This document shows, piece after piece, positions 41,568 to 52,853 of a DNA stretch of 64,000 nucleotides. The notes under the pieces are model-generated. The model was not told the DNA's origin, made no database searches, and saw only the letters and a list, made by a program, of their open reading frames with translations. The DNA lies in NCBI GenBank assembly GCA_907163375.1, contig CAJQUW010009026.1, forward strand, positions 517,501 to 581,500, read 5' to 3'. Each line of letters opens with the position of its first letter. The first letter of the stretch is position 1. The translations under genes were made by a program, and so were the position numbers. The DNA is from Prostheceraeus crozeri. Taxonomy: Eukaryota; Platyhelminthes; Polycladida; Euryleptidae.

Positions 41568-42019
41568 CCTGCAGAAGTTAAAACAGGATATTTATCTGAG
41601 AGGGTTGAAATCAGGAATGATTTAAATGCATAAAATGGATGACCCTCACGTACATCCGCCATGCGCACACAGTCGAACTTTTTGTCGAATGAGTATCTCG
41701 ACTCAAAGTATTGACTTTCATGTACTGCGAAATTCACGGGAAAAACATGCCTTCTAATTTCCTTGTTTGCTAACTTCTAACAGTTCCACAAACCTCATAT
41801 AATTCTGTAGTTTAAGTAAATAGTGCATTTCCCATAAAGCTTGTATGATATTTTACTGAGCGTTGGCGCTAACTGATAGTTCACTGCAATGAGATAAATT
41901 CATTCAGAGTAGCGTGACATTAGACAGATAATATCAATCAACACAGTATGTGAAACCAATGAAACAGATTAAGTAACCAAAGAAATCTAATTGAATATCT
42001 TTAATAAAGTATGAAACCC
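41568..42019. other. No recognised feature
   Basis: AT-rich upstream region of the lectin-like gene. No other gene or repeat was recognised. Confidence 0.4.
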
Positions 42020-42672
42020 GTTGTATTCAGCATCACGATTTATTTAGGTTGTCCATCTTTGATTTTTAGAGCCTCAACAATGCTAATCTCATAATATGTG
42101 TTACCCTTGTACACTATTTTAAATTGTTGATCAATTTCTGAGCATCTATTGCAGTTATACAAATGTTCATTAATTGCTGTCGGATTCATTTTATGTTCAT
42201 CAATTCGCTGCTGAAGTCCTCGTTTAGTTTTGTCAATGTAGTCGCTACTTGGATCGGCCAAACATGAAAATTCATAAACAACACACGACTTCATCAGCGG
42301 AATTGACTTACTTTTAAGTGAGGAATACGATTTTACTTTGCTTGTACTAAAAACCACTTTTGTGTCTACGTTATGTATTATTCTTATGTCTTATATGTAC
42401 ATGTATATTCTTTTCAAATTTTGTTTTAATTTTTCAGATATTTCTCCTATGTACGGTATGACAGTGTAGATTGCTCCATTAACATTACCGCTATCATTAC
42501 TCTTATCTTCGACTGCTTGCATGTTTAAATCTCGGCTTTGCTCTTTATTTAAGAAAAAATTAACAATCCGTTCTATCATACATTTCGGATAGCAAAGACG
42601 AATAAGGACGAAGAAAATGAAAGACAACAGCTGCAAGCCATGCAATGATATGCTCAATGGGTTCGAAAGCAC
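42020..42672 (-). mobile_element. PLE-D: 3' fragment of a Penelope-like element
   Basis: Minus strand: 42391-42672 ends with IYTVIPYIGEISEKLKQNLK, the segment that precedes the endonuclease in PLEs. 42040-42357 has VVYEFSCLADPSSDYIDKTK and LQQRIDEHK, a GIY-YIG domain in which the expected G of Y-I-G is D. The RT core is missing. The frames are broken between the two segments. Confidence 0.7.
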
Positions 42673-42689
42673 CGCACTAAATTCGCACT

Positions 42690-43540
42690 ACGCTGCAAAT
42701 CGATGAATACGAAAATTACATGCAAGCATATACCAAATTCACATACATTTTGAAACTAACATTTGATACGAAATTCTCGTATGTTTACAGAGATCTGGTA
42801 TGTTTTTCATACGAAATCTCACTTACTTTTGTATGTGATTGGTTTGTAGCGATACGAACTATTCTATGTGTGATTGGCTGTTTTACACTGAAATACGAGT
42901 TGTTGGTATGTTTTATATACGAGACCCGATGTAAAATTCGTCCTCATTCGTACGTCTCTGGTATGTAGAGCTTTATGTCACATATAATAAGCTCAATACC
43001 ATGAACTAAGTTAATAACCATCATTTCAATAATACCGATAACTTTTGAGCCACCATGTTGACTTACATAACTATTTCAAACATAACTATTTTTACGTTCA
43101 TGAATTATAATGTGTTTTTATTTCGGATTGATAATGTGCTCAATTTCAAATTTAGATAATGCATAATTCTTGATGGTTGAATATTTACTGTTTATTTATG
43201 AAATGCCTTAGATTTACATGTATTAAAATCGAATTCAGTATTGTAAGTTTGACTTTTGAATGTCATTATCTCACTACTTACAAAACAGTAGTAACATTAG
43301 TGTGATTTTTATTGACAAAAGGCCTAAAATCAACATACTTTAGACATTATTGATGCTTTCCTTTTACATTGTGCTTGTATGGCTTTAGTATGTAAAGCAT
43401 ACCACACTTGAAATAACATGCGAAAAGCATATAAATAGTTACAGAAGTATGCCAAAAAATATTTTGGCATGCATCTTTCGTATGTGATTGGTATTGAGTG
43501 ATTTACAGTGTGCATACATAATAAGTCAATTGAAATAGTC
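42690..43540. repeat. CGTATG/CATACG-rich region, possibly MITE remnants
   Basis: The words CGTATGTGATTGGT (about 42829, as TGTATGTGATTGGT, and about 43479) and many ATACGA/TCGTAT motifs occur at both ends of an 800-bp stretch. TTTACAGTGTG near 43501 resembles a MITE end. No coding sequence was recognised, and element boundaries are not resolved. Confidence 0.3.
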
Positions 43541-43567
43541 AGATGCAGTTAAATTAAAACAACTAAC

Positions 43568-43902
43568 TTAGAATTCATATGCCATGTATTTGAACTTTTT
43601 ACAAAAATGATAATTCATATGCCAAAGTGGTTTACAGTGTAGGGTTGCCACTGTTCTTGATCGCTGACACCTGTCCATGGTTGGCATGTCTTTGGCAGCA
43701 TCAGCTGATTGCTGCTTTGTCTGTCTAGGATGAGGCAGTCCTTCTGCTTGAGCAAGAAGAACCACAGCTTCATGGCTAAGACCAATAGGCTCACGAAGTC
43801 TGTAGACCATGTTAGCTGACTAGACATCTCTTGAATGAAAGTCGCCTCGTCGCCTCTTGTTCTCAGGTGAATTCCATTCTGGATGAGTTTGGTCAAAAAC
43901 AA
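43568..43902 (-). other. Unassigned coding-like segment, minus strand
   Basis: Two overlapping minus-strand frames are protein-like: IQNGIHLRTRGDEATFIQEM at the right, then VYRLREPIGLSHEAVVLLAQ and TMDRCQRSRTVATL. They overlap, so only one pattern can be coding at a time; a splice or frameshift near 43810 is likely. The composition suggests an old transposon gene or a host exon. I recognise no family. Confidence 0.3.
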
Positions 43903-44024
43903 TGTACACTTTTGTATTTGACAATGTATAGTGTGTCAAAGACAATATAAATTATCTTTGAGTTTGGTTAAAATCGAAAACGTAGCAGTTGGAACTGAGA
44001 TGTTTTGAAAATGTTCTTGTAGAG

Positions 44025-44090
44025 CAGTGTTTCTCAAACTGTGGTACGCTGAGGCACTTCAGGTGGTAGGTGTGAAACATTCTGTATGTG
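44025..44090 (+). mobile_element. hAT (Charlie-like) terminal fragment
   Basis: CAGTGTTTCTCAAACTGTGG continuing into TACGC matches the well-known end of Charlie/ZBED-type hAT elements (CAGnGTTTCTCAAnCTGTGG). The opposite end was not found. Confidence 0.55.
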
Positions 44091-44770
44091 GCAATTTTTC
44101 GTGCGTTTACTGTACTAATTCGCCAACCAAATCACTTTCCAAATTACTTTCACCAAATCACTCACATCAACCTTGGTGGTGAACGGACCTGTCTCTCTCA
44201 ATGTGCGGTTTTCTGTGAATATTTTTGGCATAATTCGGTTATATGTGGTCTTTGGAAACCGTTCTTTGACTCGTGGGGATCGTGTCGTTATTGTGAGTCT
44301 TACTGTAGTGATTTTCATGGTTGGTTTTTCATTCATTGACTCCTGCACTCAATTTTGCCTTAGCTGAACCTTGTTCATTGTTCGCTATTTGTCACGTCAA
44401 TTCTAGGGATTTACCCTTTGTCTCTCGCTTCGTCTGACGTCACAACAGCGGTTGCTGCTGATTTCTTTGCTACCAGTTTCAGTGCTTCGTGTATCGATCT
44501 GGTAACAAGAACCGCCGTTAAGCCTAACGCTTACTGTTTGCGATATTTTCGATACCAACAAACCACTGTTAAAAGTTCATTGTAACCTTGCTGTAACTTC
44601 GATGTTAAAATGACCAATATAACACTGTTTGCTTAACAGTGGTTCATTTTGTCTTCTGTAGCATACAGCAGATGAAAGTGCTGTTTACTCGATGTATGCA
44701 ATAAAACTTGTACACCCAAATCACAGCTATCATTTCAAAAAGGATTTCATCGAGATATGTGACGAGTATA

Positions 44771-45493
44771 GTCCGGCAGCCAGAACGAGTTTCTGCAGGG
44801 AACGAGGCCGAAAGTGAGACTTTCACAGAATTATGAACGCCCTTTGCCTACTACGAATCGGCACGTCTGCCGAGTTCTAGTGAGTTTCTCTTCTTGTCAG
44901 ACACGATCAAAGAAAAACACATGTAAATCCAATGGGAAGCAGATTGCAGTTTTTTGTTAAAATCAAATCTTCTATGTTTTCTCTGATTAAAGGAAAAGTA
45001 CTAAGCCCAGAGTCATAATTTTTGGCATGGAGTATCTTCAGGTCATTTCCTATGATGTGCATGCGCTTTTATCATGCATCTGATCGACAATGTGTGTGAG
45101 AATGTTGTTGAATGTGGATAATGTTGCTCAAAATATTTGTGTTTGCCGACATTAAGAGTTTCATCAAATGTAAATGTGTTTGGGTTTATAGACAGGGGTG
45201 CATGAACATCATAGAAAATGACCTGAAGACATTCCATGCCAAAAATTATGACTCTGGGCTTTGTACTTATCGTTTAATCAGAGAAAACATACAAAATTTC
45301 ATTTTAACCAAAAACTGCAATCTGCCTCCCATTGGATTTGCATGTGTTTTTCTTTGATCTTGTCTGACAAGAGGAGGAACTCACTAGAACTCGGCAGACG
45401 TGCCGATTCGTAGTAGGCATAGGGTGTACATCATTCTGTGAAAGTGTCACTTTCGGCCTCGTTCCCTGCAGAAACTCGTTCTGGCTGCCGGAC
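44771..45493. mobile_element. Foldback element with about 290-bp arms and TA flanks
   Basis: 44771-45060 is the reverse complement of about 45195-45493 (ends GTCCGGCAGCCAGAACGAGT and its complement). The spacer is about 130 bp. TA occurs at both borders (44769-44770 and 45494-45495), consistent with a Tc1/mariner-type non-autonomous element. It is inserted in the Harbinger element and the arms are still about 90 percent identical. Confidence 0.8.
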
Positions 45494-46005
45494 TATTACG
45501 CTACATCCACAGAATTAGACAGGTCGTCTCTTCTTCCGTTTGACTAGAAGGGAAGCACTGTAACATGTAACGTTATTGAAATGGCACAATCTCCTGACTA
45601 AATACCATAGCAATCGAACAATGAGCAGCCAGTTCACCATTAAACACGCCAAATTGTGCAAGGTTTCAGTTACTGTTATCAACCGGATCATACAGCAAAG
45701 AGACACAGTCGATGTCAAGTTCTACAGAGAAGTTTGTGAACGTTTTTTCATGCGCCTGCTAACTTTTTTTAAAATGATCGGAGGACGCAAAATTATCGAG
45801 AAGACTTTTGCGCAATGATCTGAATTCTTCGAATCTGAAGGAGTCGTGGCGATCGGAGCATTTTGAAGGATTTCAGAGCAATCCGCAAGCGACGCACAAC
45901 TATTTTTCCTATCTCTGTAAGGTATTAAAAATTTCTTTTTGCCCACTTATTAAGTTCCTGCATGTGCCATCTGTTTGAATCAGTTTGCACTTCTAGCAAA
46001 GTGAT

Positions 46006-46598
46006 ATGATTAAACAATCTAATTCTGTGGTTGCATGCAATGACGGTACACAGATCCGGATTCTGGCACCTGCAGTCAATGAAAGCGTTTATGTTAACCG
46101 GAAAGGATGGCATTCGATCAACTGTCAAATCATATGCGACTCGACTATGAAGATGCTCGACATCAGCCCAAGATGGCCTGGAAGTAGTCACGATGCTTAT
46201 ATACTGCGAAACAGTGTAGCATGGAATCATATCGATAATTTATCGAACTGTTATGTTTTAGGTGACTCCGCCTATCCCCTATTATCGTCATTGATGAAAC
46301 CATACAATAATCCTCTGAATTACGCTGAGGAGAACTTTAACAAAGCTCTTACAAAGGGACAAGCTTGTTCGAACTTTGCATTGGTATTTTTAAATCAAGA
46401 TTTAGGTGTCTTTCTAAGACTATGATGTTTTCCCCAGCAAAGTGTTCTCGCATTATCCTTGGTTGTGCGGTCTTACACAATGTAGCTACTTGCAACGCTG
46501 TTTTCGATCCACTCAGCTGGCTGATCTTGTCATTCTATTGGACAACGTCAGAATATACGTCACGATTTCCCGAATTCAAGTTTGTTGTTAATCACTAA
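46006..46598 (+). pseudogene. HARBI1-like transposase, C-terminal half
   Basis: VVACNDGTQIRILAPAVNES (the first DDE aspartate region, normally D-G-x-x-I-x-I-x-x-P), then YVNRKGWHSINCQIICDST, WPGSSHDAYILRNS (second aspartate) and YVLGDSAYPLLSSLMKPY. These are the classic DDE_Tnp_4 motifs. A frameshift near 46370 moves the end (RMFELCIGIFKSRFRCL and VLHNVAT) to another frame. The upstream part (45576-45818, ending KMIGGRKIIEKTFAQ) is weak. The D of the first catalytic motif is kept in CNDG. Confidence 0.8.
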
Positions 46599-46732
46599 AT
46601 CCCTGCATGCTAAACAGCGAAGGAACAGCGAAGTTGTGGTGGCCGATAAACGTTCGCTGTTACAGCAGCTCGCTGTAGGCTTAACAGTTACCGTTATTTA
46701 ACAACGATTTATGTTACCGGCCCCTGATTGCT

Positions 46733-47191
46733 GTGATACGAAGACTAGGGTACAAACAACTCTTGATACTATCAGTGGCGATCCATACCCCATTGATTCT
46801 CCCGGTCGAGAGATTAGGTAAAAAATATGGTTCTAAACCTAGACCTATCAAAATTGTCGCCAAAGGCAAATCAGAGAGAAATGGCCTGTTGCACAAAGCT
46901 CGTGATTTGAAAGATCATCCTATCATACAAGTAGTTTATTTTCATGCTGATAACACTGTCAAGGATCGTAGGGAGTCTGCAAGATTACGATCTAAGATGA
47001 AAGAACTCCAAAAAGAACATCCTACAAAGCGGATATATATATCCAAAAGACAACTGTTCGTTGATGGTTTTGTATACGTGGACTATGAGGATGTTATGAG
47101 GTCTCTACTTACTTGCTTTTACCTACCGATACCTACCATCAAACAAGTCAAAACATGCTCGCATAACCTATCCAACATTTCTTATGTTTAA
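46733..47191 (+). pseudogene. LINE ORF1-type protein
   Basis: 152 residues: SKPRPIKIVAKGKSERNGLL, LKDHPIIQVVYFHADNTVKD, a basic arginine and lysine helix (RRESARLRSKMKELQKEHP), then KRIYISKRQLFVDGFVYVDY. The order is that of the RRM-like plus C-terminal region of CR1-group ORF1 proteins. The start is set at the first in-frame ATG, but the true N-terminus is probably lost at the Harbinger border. Confidence 0.65.
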
Positions 47192-47400
47192 TGCCAGATC
47201 TGTGGCTACCCCAGGCAAAATGGATAAAATACGATCAGCATGTTCCACTCAACGTCCTGACGTTCTCATCATTACCGAGTCATGTCATGGCTAGGCTTCT
47301 CTCATGAATAAGCTATGTTTCAAATCTCTGGTCACAAATTATTTCGAAAAGATAGAAATAACAAAATTGGCGGTGGTATTGCACGTCGGGCTCGTCGGGT

Positions 47401-48583
47401 ATGAGACGTCGGGGCTCACACAATCAAATTCTTCTTAAATCATCGGAATACCTCGAATCTGACTTTACTGATCACATTATCTATGACTTAAGAGAGCAGC
47501 ATGTACAAAGCTTCATGGAGGAACTACGAAGAGAAAATTTTAATGACTTGTTTCGAGAATCTGATGTTGACATTGAAGCCTCTATTTTCTACGAGAAATT
47601 TTCTAAGTGCTTACTTGCCTTTCCTCAGCAGACTGTTCGCATGACAAGTAGAGTCAACCGTGGATGTCTCCATTATTAAAGTCTCTATTCACTAAACGAT
47701 GGGAAGCTTTTAGGACTGGAAACTTTGCACACTACAATGAACTGAAATCAAAATGCAGTAACCTCATAACAAAAGCGAAGGAAGACTGGTATGAACAAAT
47801 CAAAACTCGTGATCGAAGCATTTGGTCAACGGTGAGAGAAATGTTAGGAAAAGCAAGCAAGAATCCCATCAGTGCTCTTGTCAGTGAATATTCTGACTCA
47901 CAAGAAGCTGCAAATGCCATCAACAAATACATTGCTCATGTTTTTCAAGATCGTGATCAGTTGAACTTCTTGGAAATTGAAGATGTTCAATGGTGTCCTC
48001 TTTCTAGTGTTGAGAAAACCTTCAATTTTTTGGATACTTTATGATTGTCAAAATCTACCGGCTCTGATGGAATTTTGAACAAATTCTGCAAGATTGCTGC
48101 TCCATTTATTGCTCAGCCTTTGTGTAACATCATTAATACATCTATAATGGATAGGAAAGTTCCACAGATTTTCAAACATTGCGTCGTTTCCCCCATTCAT
48201 AAAGTGCCATCTCCAAGAATAGATCAACTCCGTCCTATAAGTTTGCTTAGTGTTCCAAGTAAATTTCTGGAAAGGCATATTTTGAACTCAGTAAAGACTC
48301 TCATGATTTTATATTTCCACGTTCACAGTTTGCTTACAAACCAAAGTCATGTACAACGTCAGCTTTGATAACTCTGCATGATCATGTGACGAGGCTTCTT
48401 GATTCAAAGAGCGTTTCATCCTGCATGCTTATAAGTTATGACTTTATCAAAGCATTTGATTGTATTTCCCATGGTATCTTACTTCAGAAGCTATTAAGTC
48501 TAAAAGTACCAACTGGCTTCATCAAATGGCTTGCGAGCCATTTTGATAATCGATATCAATGTGTGAGGATGCTTGGTACTTAA
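47401..48583 (+). pseudogene. LINE linker and reverse-transcriptase fingers, several frames
   Basis: FTDHIIYDLREQHVQSFMEE and LFTKRWEAFRTGNFAHYNEL form the linker before the RT. Then SKSTGSDGILNKFCKIAAPF, QLRPISLLSVPSKFLERHIL and SCMLISYDFIKAFDCISHG (first catalytic aspartate) follow in successive frames. Each frame change is a separate indel. Confidence 0.7.
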
Positions 48584-49388
48584 AGCGATGTCTTACCTGT
48601 GACAAGTGGTGTGCCACAAGGGTCACTCCTCGGACCATATCTCTTCGTATTGTATTGTCACGATCTGCGTCCAAAACGTTTTAGCACATTCATGATGCAG
48701 TATGCAGACGACATCAGTGAAGTTATACCCTTTGAACAGCTGCGCTCAAGTGATGTTTGAAGTGCCTTTCAAATCGAATTTGATAATATAAGTCAATGGT
48801 CACATATGAACAAACTGTACATCAACCAATCGAAAACTCGTGCAATATTATTTCACAAAAAAGGTGCGAATCTAGACCTCAAATTGCCCATCGACATACA
48901 ATCAAACTTGAACCTTCTGGGCGTTACATGGACATCTAATTTATCATAAGTTGACCATTTTGCAAAACAGGCATCACGCTACTCAAGTCGTCTCTATCTA
49001 CTACGCTTGTTAAAGCCGATACTATCCCACAATGAATTATTGAAAGTTTATGAATCGATTATCGAGAGTTTGCTGGTTTACTGTGCCCCCGCTTTTCGGC
49101 AATTTAAACTCTAGATGCTCTAATATCGCCGACAGAATTTTTAAAAGAGCATGCAATTGCTGCTATCGTCAACTAAATCACTTTTTCTTCAAATGTAATT
49201 CTTCTATCAAAAAGCTTCTTACATTAGCGAATTCACCAGATCACCCTTTATTCGAAATAGTCCCGAGAATCCGTGGAAATCGAACAATAGTCCATTTCTC
49301 GTATACAAGCCGACGACAAAATTGTTTCACAGTTATTTCCTCCATCATATATAATGATCTAAATGGACAGCATTCGTGTATCTCGTGA
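48584..49388 (+). pseudogene. LINE reverse-transcriptase palm and C-terminus
   Basis: VTSGVPQGSLLGPYLFVLYC (about 48600-48660), QYADDISEVIPF (catalytic YADD, about 48700) and LYINQSKTRAILF (about 48818). The C-terminal region has HPLFEIVPRIRGNRT, which is equivalent to the end of the LINEs at 16.6 and 62.5 kb. Stops interrupt it. Confidence 0.65.
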
Positions 49389-49530
49389 TCACAGTACTTT
49401 ATTCACTTTACTCGACTTACCTCCTCCGTTTACCTGTCATCACCATTTTGTGATCAATGTGCTTGGTTTTGATTCCTATTTTTTCAAATATAAGGTTATT
49501 ATTATCATTAATTCTGCTGTTCTGCAAAAT

Positions 49531-50283
49531 TTAAAGTTCAATTAAGTAGTTTCTGACGGTGACTCGTGAAGCATCTACGGCTCCGACTCATTTCATAATC
49601 AACAAAATTGTATGTGATAGAAATAATTATCTAGCTTTATAGAGTGGTTGAAAATTATAGCTATCAGCTTTTGATTTTATTATGGCAGCTTATTATCTTT
49701 CAATGAATGTTAAGATACCACACAGTGTGTATGTGTATAGACTGCGAATATATAGTGTGAATAAAATGCGAATATTTTGCCTTCGCCTGTGATCGTGCAT
49801 GACTTGTTGGCCCACATCAACAAATCAGAATAAATCAATGGTCAATATGAAAGCTATCACTATATTCATAGTTCGACACTAAATAAGGCCGTTAACAAAG
49901 TTTTCACAACAGTAATTGATGAGTTTGAGATCTCCACAGCTGTTTTGAGGGTCTAAAATATTGTTGCAATTATAGCTCTGTGTAGGCCTATTTCCGTAAG
50001 GAATACATAAATTTGAAGCGACGGACAAATGTAAGGGTTCTGTTGGACGGAAAAATCAATTTCATTGCAATTTACCATCTGAGGTTTTATGGTGACAGAA
50101 ATTGCATCGTAATCAGTAGTAAGCCGTCGCTGACGTCCCCCCCCCCTCCTGTCAGCCGAGTCGGTCGTGGTGCGCCGTCGTGTTTCTTCGAGTCTGACGT
50201 CCCCCCCCTCTGGCCGGCCGACGTGTCGCGAGGTGGTGTGCCGGCCAGGTTAGGAGGGTGGAATGTCGTAGCTTACCTAAAAA
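49531..50283. other. No recognised gene; C-rich tracts
   Basis: AT-rich sequence, then two runs of seven or more C inside a repeated GACGTCCCCCCC context (about 50130-50145 and 50195-50210), each followed by a GGCCGA/CAGCCGA word. No gene was recognised. Confidence 0.4.
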
Positions 50284-50515
50284 ATCCTAAGTGTCAGAGT
50301 GGCTTTGTATGGGTAAAATTTTGAAAATTTTCCAAAGTGTGGCATTTCGACCTGGGACCTTTACCAAAACATTTTTCATCAAATTTCTCCGAACGAGGGG
50401 GGGGGGTGTCAGTGAAATTTGATGAAAAATGTTTTGGTAAAGGTCCCAGGTCGAAATTCGGAAGTTTTAAATTTTTCAAAATTTTCACCACACTGCAGCT
50501 CTCACACTTAGGAAT
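50284..50515. repeat. 230-bp hairpin with perfect 43-bp inner stem
   Basis: TTTCGACCTGGGACCTTTAC at 50345 and the following 23 bases up to 50387 are perfectly complementary to 50414-50456. The 26-nt loop contains a run of ten G (about 50397-50406). The outer parts also pair with mismatches: CCTAAGTGTCAGAG at about 50285 against CTCTCACACTTAGG near 50500. No ORF was recognised. It is probably a foldback MITE; flanking duplications were not identified. Confidence 0.85.
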
Positions 50516-51269
50516 TTTTTCACTTGTGGCATGTTACATGGACATGTGCTGACGGACCAACTTCCCGTGGTCATATGAGAATGGTTCAGGTGTCATATGA
50601 TAGAGAATGATGAGACAAATCGTTTGCAATAAACCGCATGTCGCTACGATGAATACTTTCGGAGATAGAGCCATTTTAAGTTTTCTTCCGAGCATATATA
50701 AACCCCCGACAATGTAAGTCTCATCACTTCATCGAAAGACGAATTAAGCGACGGTCGTCGCTCTGAGCTCCCGATATCGGGTGTTTCAAAGGACTCTATC
50801 TTTTGAAGTAGGCAAGCTATCTTCTTACTTCAAAGTTTGTGTGATAGAATTTGATAGTGTATTTACTACTGATAAAATTTTTTAAAAGTAGTATGAGTAG
50901 TAATATGCAGCATTTTTTAAAAATTCTTAATTTTCAGTTTTTTCAAAGTTTTAACATGTAGACTAAGGTTTTCAAGTATGCTGAGTTCAAATCTGCTATC
51001 AGATTTGAAATGTAACTAAGTCTAAGGCAGCTCTGAGGGGTTGGATCCCAGCTACTGATCACTACCTTTGACTCGGCGTTGCTGTTACCACTTCGCGGCA
51101 GTGACAATGATGTCTTCAGCTGTAAATAGCGGGTATCGGGGAAGATCTCCCACTTCCCTAGTGATCAGTACAAGGCCTTCGGGCTGTCGACGGGATCGAG
51201 TGCCACTCACTACACTCAAATCTATCATTCCTCACTAAGTGTAATGCTTTAGGAATATGACTGTACTAC
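50516..51269. other. Leader region with a TATA-like site
   Basis: TATATAAA at about 50695-50702 and a palindrome CCCGATATCGGG near 50770 could be a promoter for the ORF at 51270, or chance. TACTGATCACTA (about 51053) and its exact complement (about 51159) form a spaced inverted pair. The left border of the Polinton-like fossil may lie here. Confidence 0.3.
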
Positions 51270-52259
51270 ATGATTCCAAACTTATACAAATTTCATTATC
51301 TTACAGTTAACGATAAAATCTCAGGCATGGCAAACGATAAGAATCGTAAATTTCACATTAAAATGTGCACATGTGGGCGAATCAATCGCAGTGCGGACGC
51401 CAAGGCGCATGTGAAGAAGGCGGGCACTGACCACATGATTATCCTGAATAGGGTTGCGTGTGTAAAGTGTAGAGTGTTGAAGGGTGATGAGGATGAGGCT
51501 CGATTTTACAGAGTGCATGCTGACTGTAGTGGTGGTTTGGTGAATGACTTGAGATTCACGCAGTTGATTGTTGAAGAGAGGGAGCGAATGTTGGCGATAG
51601 AGCGAGACGGCAAGGTGGAGAATGTTGTTGAGAATGATGAGTTGGCGAAAGCAGTTGCTTCGTTGGAGGCTGAGATTGAGCGAAAGAGAGTGCTTGAGAG
51701 TGATGATGAGGATGATGTGGATTTAGATAGGGAGCGTGTGAGGAAGCGTGTGAGGAAGTTGAGCTCTTCGTCGTCGGAGGTGTCAAATATTGTCATCACC
51801 GACCCCCCGAAGAGCTCATCTTCCCCAAAAGTGAAGAGTGGTGGGATTCGTATGCAGTCGGCGAGGTGGTTGAAGGATGAAGAGAAGAAGCATGTATCGC
51901 AGCAGATGGCGCATGATTTGTTGGTAAATAAGTATGAGAGTTTGAAGAAGGTGAAGGATGAAGTCGTGAAGGAGTTGGATGAGTTGAAAAAGAAGGAACT
52001 GAAGTCGAAGGAGGTAGCGGATGAGAATATTCGAATGAGGCGTAGTGTGACTGATTTGAAGAATAAGACGCAAGAGTTGGCAGAGAAGAATGATGACTGT
52101 GAGAAGAGGGCGAGTGCTGTGGAGAGAAGAATGAGAGATGCCGAAGCGAAGTTTCAGGAGATGATGAAGGAGATGAGTGTGTTGAGAGCGAGGAATGTTG
52201 AGTTGGAGGGGAATCTGCCTCGGCGGGGTGATGAGAGACAGGCGTTTGAGAAGTTATAG
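51270..52259 (+). CDS. Coiled-coil protein with N-terminal cysteine-rich region
   Basis: About 329 residues. The N-terminal 90 have MCTCGRINRSADAKAHVKK and RVACVKCRV with several cysteines and histidines, which may bind zinc. The centre is acidic (DDEDDVDLDRERVRKRVRK) and serine-rich. The last 130 residues are a long coiled coil (VKDEVVKELDELKKKELKSK and onwards). The ATG nearest the cysteine region (at 51327, MANDKNRKFHIKMCTC) is an alternative start. Codon use is G-rich, unlike the AT-rich polymerase. Function unknown; it may be an accessory or host gene. Confidence 0.5.
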   Translation: MIPNLYKFHYLTVNDKISGMANDKNRKFHIKMCTCGRINRSADAKAHVKKAGTDHMIILNRVACVKCRVLKGDEDEARFYRVHADCSGGLVNDLRFTQLIVEERERMLAIERDGKVENVVENDELAKAVASLEAEIERKRVLESDDEDDVDLDRERVRKRVRKLSSSSSEVSNIVITDPPKSSSSPKVKSGGIRMQSARWLKDEEKKHVSQQMAHDLLVNKYESLKKVKDEVVKELDELKKKELKSKEVADENIRMRRSVTDLKNKTQELAEKNDDCEKRASAVERRMRDAEAKFQEMMKEMSVLRARNVELEGNLPRRGDERQAFEKL

Positions 52260-52262
52260 CGC

Positions 52263-52493
52263 ATGAGGGATGAGTGGAATCGTGTGAATGAGGATAGGTT
52301 GTTTGAATTTCACATCCCTATTCGGGATAATCATTTGGACGGTGAAGTCCTCGTCAACCGTCGTCTCGACGAGTCAATTATTTGCTACAATGGCCATCCG
52401 ACCAAGAAATGTCTGCATGCCACCCTGAGAATGCGCGGCCATCTCCATAAATTCTCTGTTAGGAAGCGCGCGAGACTACCTAAGGATGGCTAA
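52263..52493 (+). CDS. Small basic ORF after the coiled-coil gene
   Basis: 76 codons: MRDEWNRVNEDRLFEFHIPI, then ICYNGHPTKKCLHATLRMRG and a basic end FSVRKRARLPKDG. It begins 3 bp after the previous stop. I recognise no family. Its composition looks coding. Confidence 0.35.
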   Translation: MRDEWNRVNEDRLFEFHIPIRDNHLDGEVLVNRRLDESIICYNGHPTKKCLHATLRMRGHLHKFSVRKRARLPKDG

Positions 52494-52599
52494 CTTGGTA
52501 AGTGAAAAGCAAATAAGATAGTATATCCTATACTAATACATATCATTTTCAAAGTCAAAGACTCTCTCAGTAGAATCGGTAGGCTGTAAGATGACGTTA

Positions 52600-52745
52600 C
52601 TCCCGAGACCGAACCACCGGCTCTCTTAAGGGCCACCATGGGGCAAGATTTGATAGAACCTCCTCGCGGTTGCCTGGGCAGTCTTCAGACTGGCGAATAC
52701 TATCATTAAGTTGAATCTGCTATCAGTCAACTTGAACGTTATGCA
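52600..52745 (+). repeat. Direct repeat, copy 1 (leader region)
   Basis: About 145 bp, roughly 90 percent identical to 53138-53285. Both contain CCGGCTCTCTTAAG or its variant, the Kozak-like GGCCACCATGGGGCAAGA, and TATCATTAAGTTGAATCTGC. Lying in tandem 540 bp apart, they look like duplicated leader or promoter-proximal sequence. Confidence 0.8.
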
Positions 52746-52805
52746 GTCGATTGCTATCCCTGAAGCATTCTGATTCGCTGTTGAGCAATTCATTGTTGAA
52801 AACTC

Positions 52806-52813
52806 TATATAAG
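52806..52813 (+). promoter_or_regulatory. TATA box before the small acidic ORF
   Basis: TATATAAG lies 40 bp upstream of the ATG at 52854, at the right distance for a short leader. Confidence 0.5.
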
Positions 52814-52853
52814 CCAGAAGATTGTAGCGCTTCTCATTCAATTTTAAGTCACG

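Larger units (their letters stand above)
44501..46718 (+). mobile_element. Harbinger (PIF) DNA transposon, broken
   Basis: The ends GGTAACAAGAACCGCCGTTA and the complement of AACGATTTATGTTACC resemble each other, with repeated GTTAAGCCTA and TAACAGT words inside both ends. A HARBI1-like transposase occupies the right half (46006-46598), and a 723-bp foldback element (44771-45493) is inserted in the left half. A clear 3-bp target duplication was not seen, so the borders are approximate. Confidence 0.65.
46733..49530 (+). mobile_element. CR1/Jockey-group LINE, plus strand, broken
   Basis: ORF1-type protein (46733-47191), a partial endonuclease (about 47185-47390), linker (47401-48044), RT (48045-48960) and C-terminus (49050-49388). 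It begins 15 bp to the right of the Harbinger end, which suggests the Harbinger element cut it or landed at its 5' side. Multiple frameshifts separate the parts. The 3' end is near 49530, with an ATTATTATCATT tail. Confidence 0.75.

Noticed and set aside
44088-44367. Overlapping plus and minus ORFs of about 80 codons near 44.2 kb
   Set aside because: Mutually antisense, low-complexity hydrophobic products, no family motif.
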